A stretch of DNA of 6,686 nt from positions 1-6,686 of the forward strand of contig DFIX01000020.1 of assembly GCA_002371495.1 (NCBI GenBank). Reading direction: 5' to 3'. A program made the translations under genes and the position numbers. Below the pieces are notes generated by a model. The model did no database searches, was not told the DNA's origin, and was given only the letters and a program-made list of their open reading frames with translations. The stretch is from Eggerthellaceae bacterium UBA3686 (GTDB lineage: Bacteria; Actinomycetota; Coriobacteriia; Coriobacteriales; Eggerthellaceae). Every line of letters begins with the position of its first letter. The first letter of the stretch is position 1. Below are positions 6,261 to 6,686 of this stretch, piece after piece.

Positions 6261-6506
6261 ATGTGCTTTAGACCAACCGAGATGCAGATGAAGAAATGCC
6301 CCAAATGCGGGGCTAACAACAAGCCCATTGCGACCGAATGCGCGCAATGCGGCGAGCCCCTCGAGCAGATGAAGGTCGACTTCGACGCCGACCAGGCGAA
6401 GCTCGATGCGTTTGCGACCATGCCGCCCATACCCTCTGCGCCCGCTACGCCGAAAGCGCCCGGCGCCCCGGTACCGCCGAGCATCCCCAAGCCGCCAAGC
6501 GCATAA
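6261..6506 (+). CDS. Small zinc-ribbon protein with proline-rich tail
   Basis: An 81-residue protein with no family name I can give. Residues 12-31 form a rubredoxin-like/zinc-ribbon knuckle pair (KCPKCGANN, then ECAQCGEPL) with ligands Cys13, Cys16, Cys27 and Cys30, expected to hold one zinc ion. A short acidic stretch (about 35-50) is followed by a low-complexity Pro/Ala tail to the end (PPIPSAPATPKAPGAPVPPS, then IPKPPSA) with many prolines, likely disordered. There is no membrane segment. Such ribbons usually mediate protein contacts. The Pro-rich tail next to a prolyl isomerase gene is notable, but no interaction can be shown from sequence. It lies 11 bases after the isomerase gene and 20 before the next. 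Confidence 0.85.
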   Translation: MCFRPTEMQMKKCPKCGANNKPIATECAQCGEPLEQMKVDFDADQAKLDAFATMPPIPSAPATPKAPGAPVPPSIPKPPSA

Positions 6507-6526
6507 AGAGCAGACAGGAGCTGAGC

Positions 6527-6686
6527 ATGTACGAGACTATTCTTAACAAATGGGGCCCCGATCAGCTGTCCTACACGGTGAAGGACATCGACGCGGCCGT
6601 GCAGGAGTTCTACGAGCTGTTCGGCGCGGGTCCTTTCCTGAAAATGGGCCCGCTGCGCTACGAGTCATGCACCGTGCGCGGCGAGC
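6527..6686 (+). CDS. VOC-superfamily (glyoxalase-fold) protein, 3'-partial
   Basis: The first 53 residues of a gene that continues past the window. ATG 6527 has AGGAG at 6516-6520, six bases upstream. The visible part, DQLSYTVKDIDAAVQEFYEL (12-31) then FGAGPFLKMGP, is the beta-alpha opening of a vicinal-oxygen-chelate module, like glyoxalase, methylmalonyl-CoA epimerase and related proteins. The first metal-ligand position, often His in this strand, is Gln13 here. The reaction cannot be told from this fragment. VOC proteins include epimerases and a racemase (dihydrodaidzein racemase) acting in anaerobic flavonoid metabolism, which would suit an aromatic-compound operon, but that link is only inference. 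Confidence 0.8.
   Translation, partial: MYETILNKWGPDQLSYTVKDIDAAVQEFYELFGAGPFLKMGPLRYESCTVRGE

Overview
The window reads as high-G+C bacterial DNA. All seven genes I accept are on the + strand. Gene content and codon use suggest an anaerobic actinobacterium of the class Coriobacteriia (Eggerthella, Gordonibacter, Adlercreutzia or Slackia type). This is an inference from the kind of molybdenum enzyme present and its LuxR-type regulator; there is no taxonomic marker in the window.

Layout. Positions 1-1721 hold a two-component pair: the end of a cytoplasmic GAF-domain histidine kinase (probably cut at its 5' end by the window) and, 11 bases after it, a NarL/LuxR-family response regulator. A 222-base gap (1722-1943) follows, with a candidate promoter, a GC stem near a T-run and a hairpin in the predicted leader. 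From 1944 to the end of the window is one tightly packed run of six genes with gaps of 22, 13, -4, 11 and 20 bases, almost certainly one operon: (1) a 906-residue molybdopterin oxidoreductase large subunit, (2) a 259-residue iron-sulfur small subunit, (3) an unrecognised 110-residue protein, (4) a SlyD-like FKBP prolyl isomerase, (5) an 81-residue zinc-ribbon protein with a proline-rich tail, (6) the first 53 residues of a VOC (glyoxalase-fold) protein that runs off the window.

How the genes fit together. Subunits 1 and 2 clearly belong to the pyrogallol-phloroglucinol transhydroxylase branch of the DMSO-reductase superfamily. They share its lack of an iron-sulfur cluster in the large subunit, the Pro-Asp-Ser molybdenum-ligand motif, and the beta-domain fused to the ferredoxin-like small subunit. 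Catechol dehydroxylases of gut Coriobacteriia are related molybdenum enzymes, so an aromatic or polyphenol substrate is the best guess. However, several active-site residues known from the Pelobacter transhydroxylase are not conserved, and the small subunit has lost all four cysteines for one of its three expected clusters. This is therefore probably a different reaction, not the textbook transhydroxylase. The complex has no Tat signal and no membrane anchor, so it should be cytoplasmic. The SlyD-like protein could help folding or metal-cofactor assembly, the VOC protein could process a substrate or product, and the two-component pair could sense the inducer; these three roles are inferences.

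I saw no tRNA, rRNA, CRISPR array, insertion sequence or phage gene. No stretch longer than 300 bases lacks a gene.
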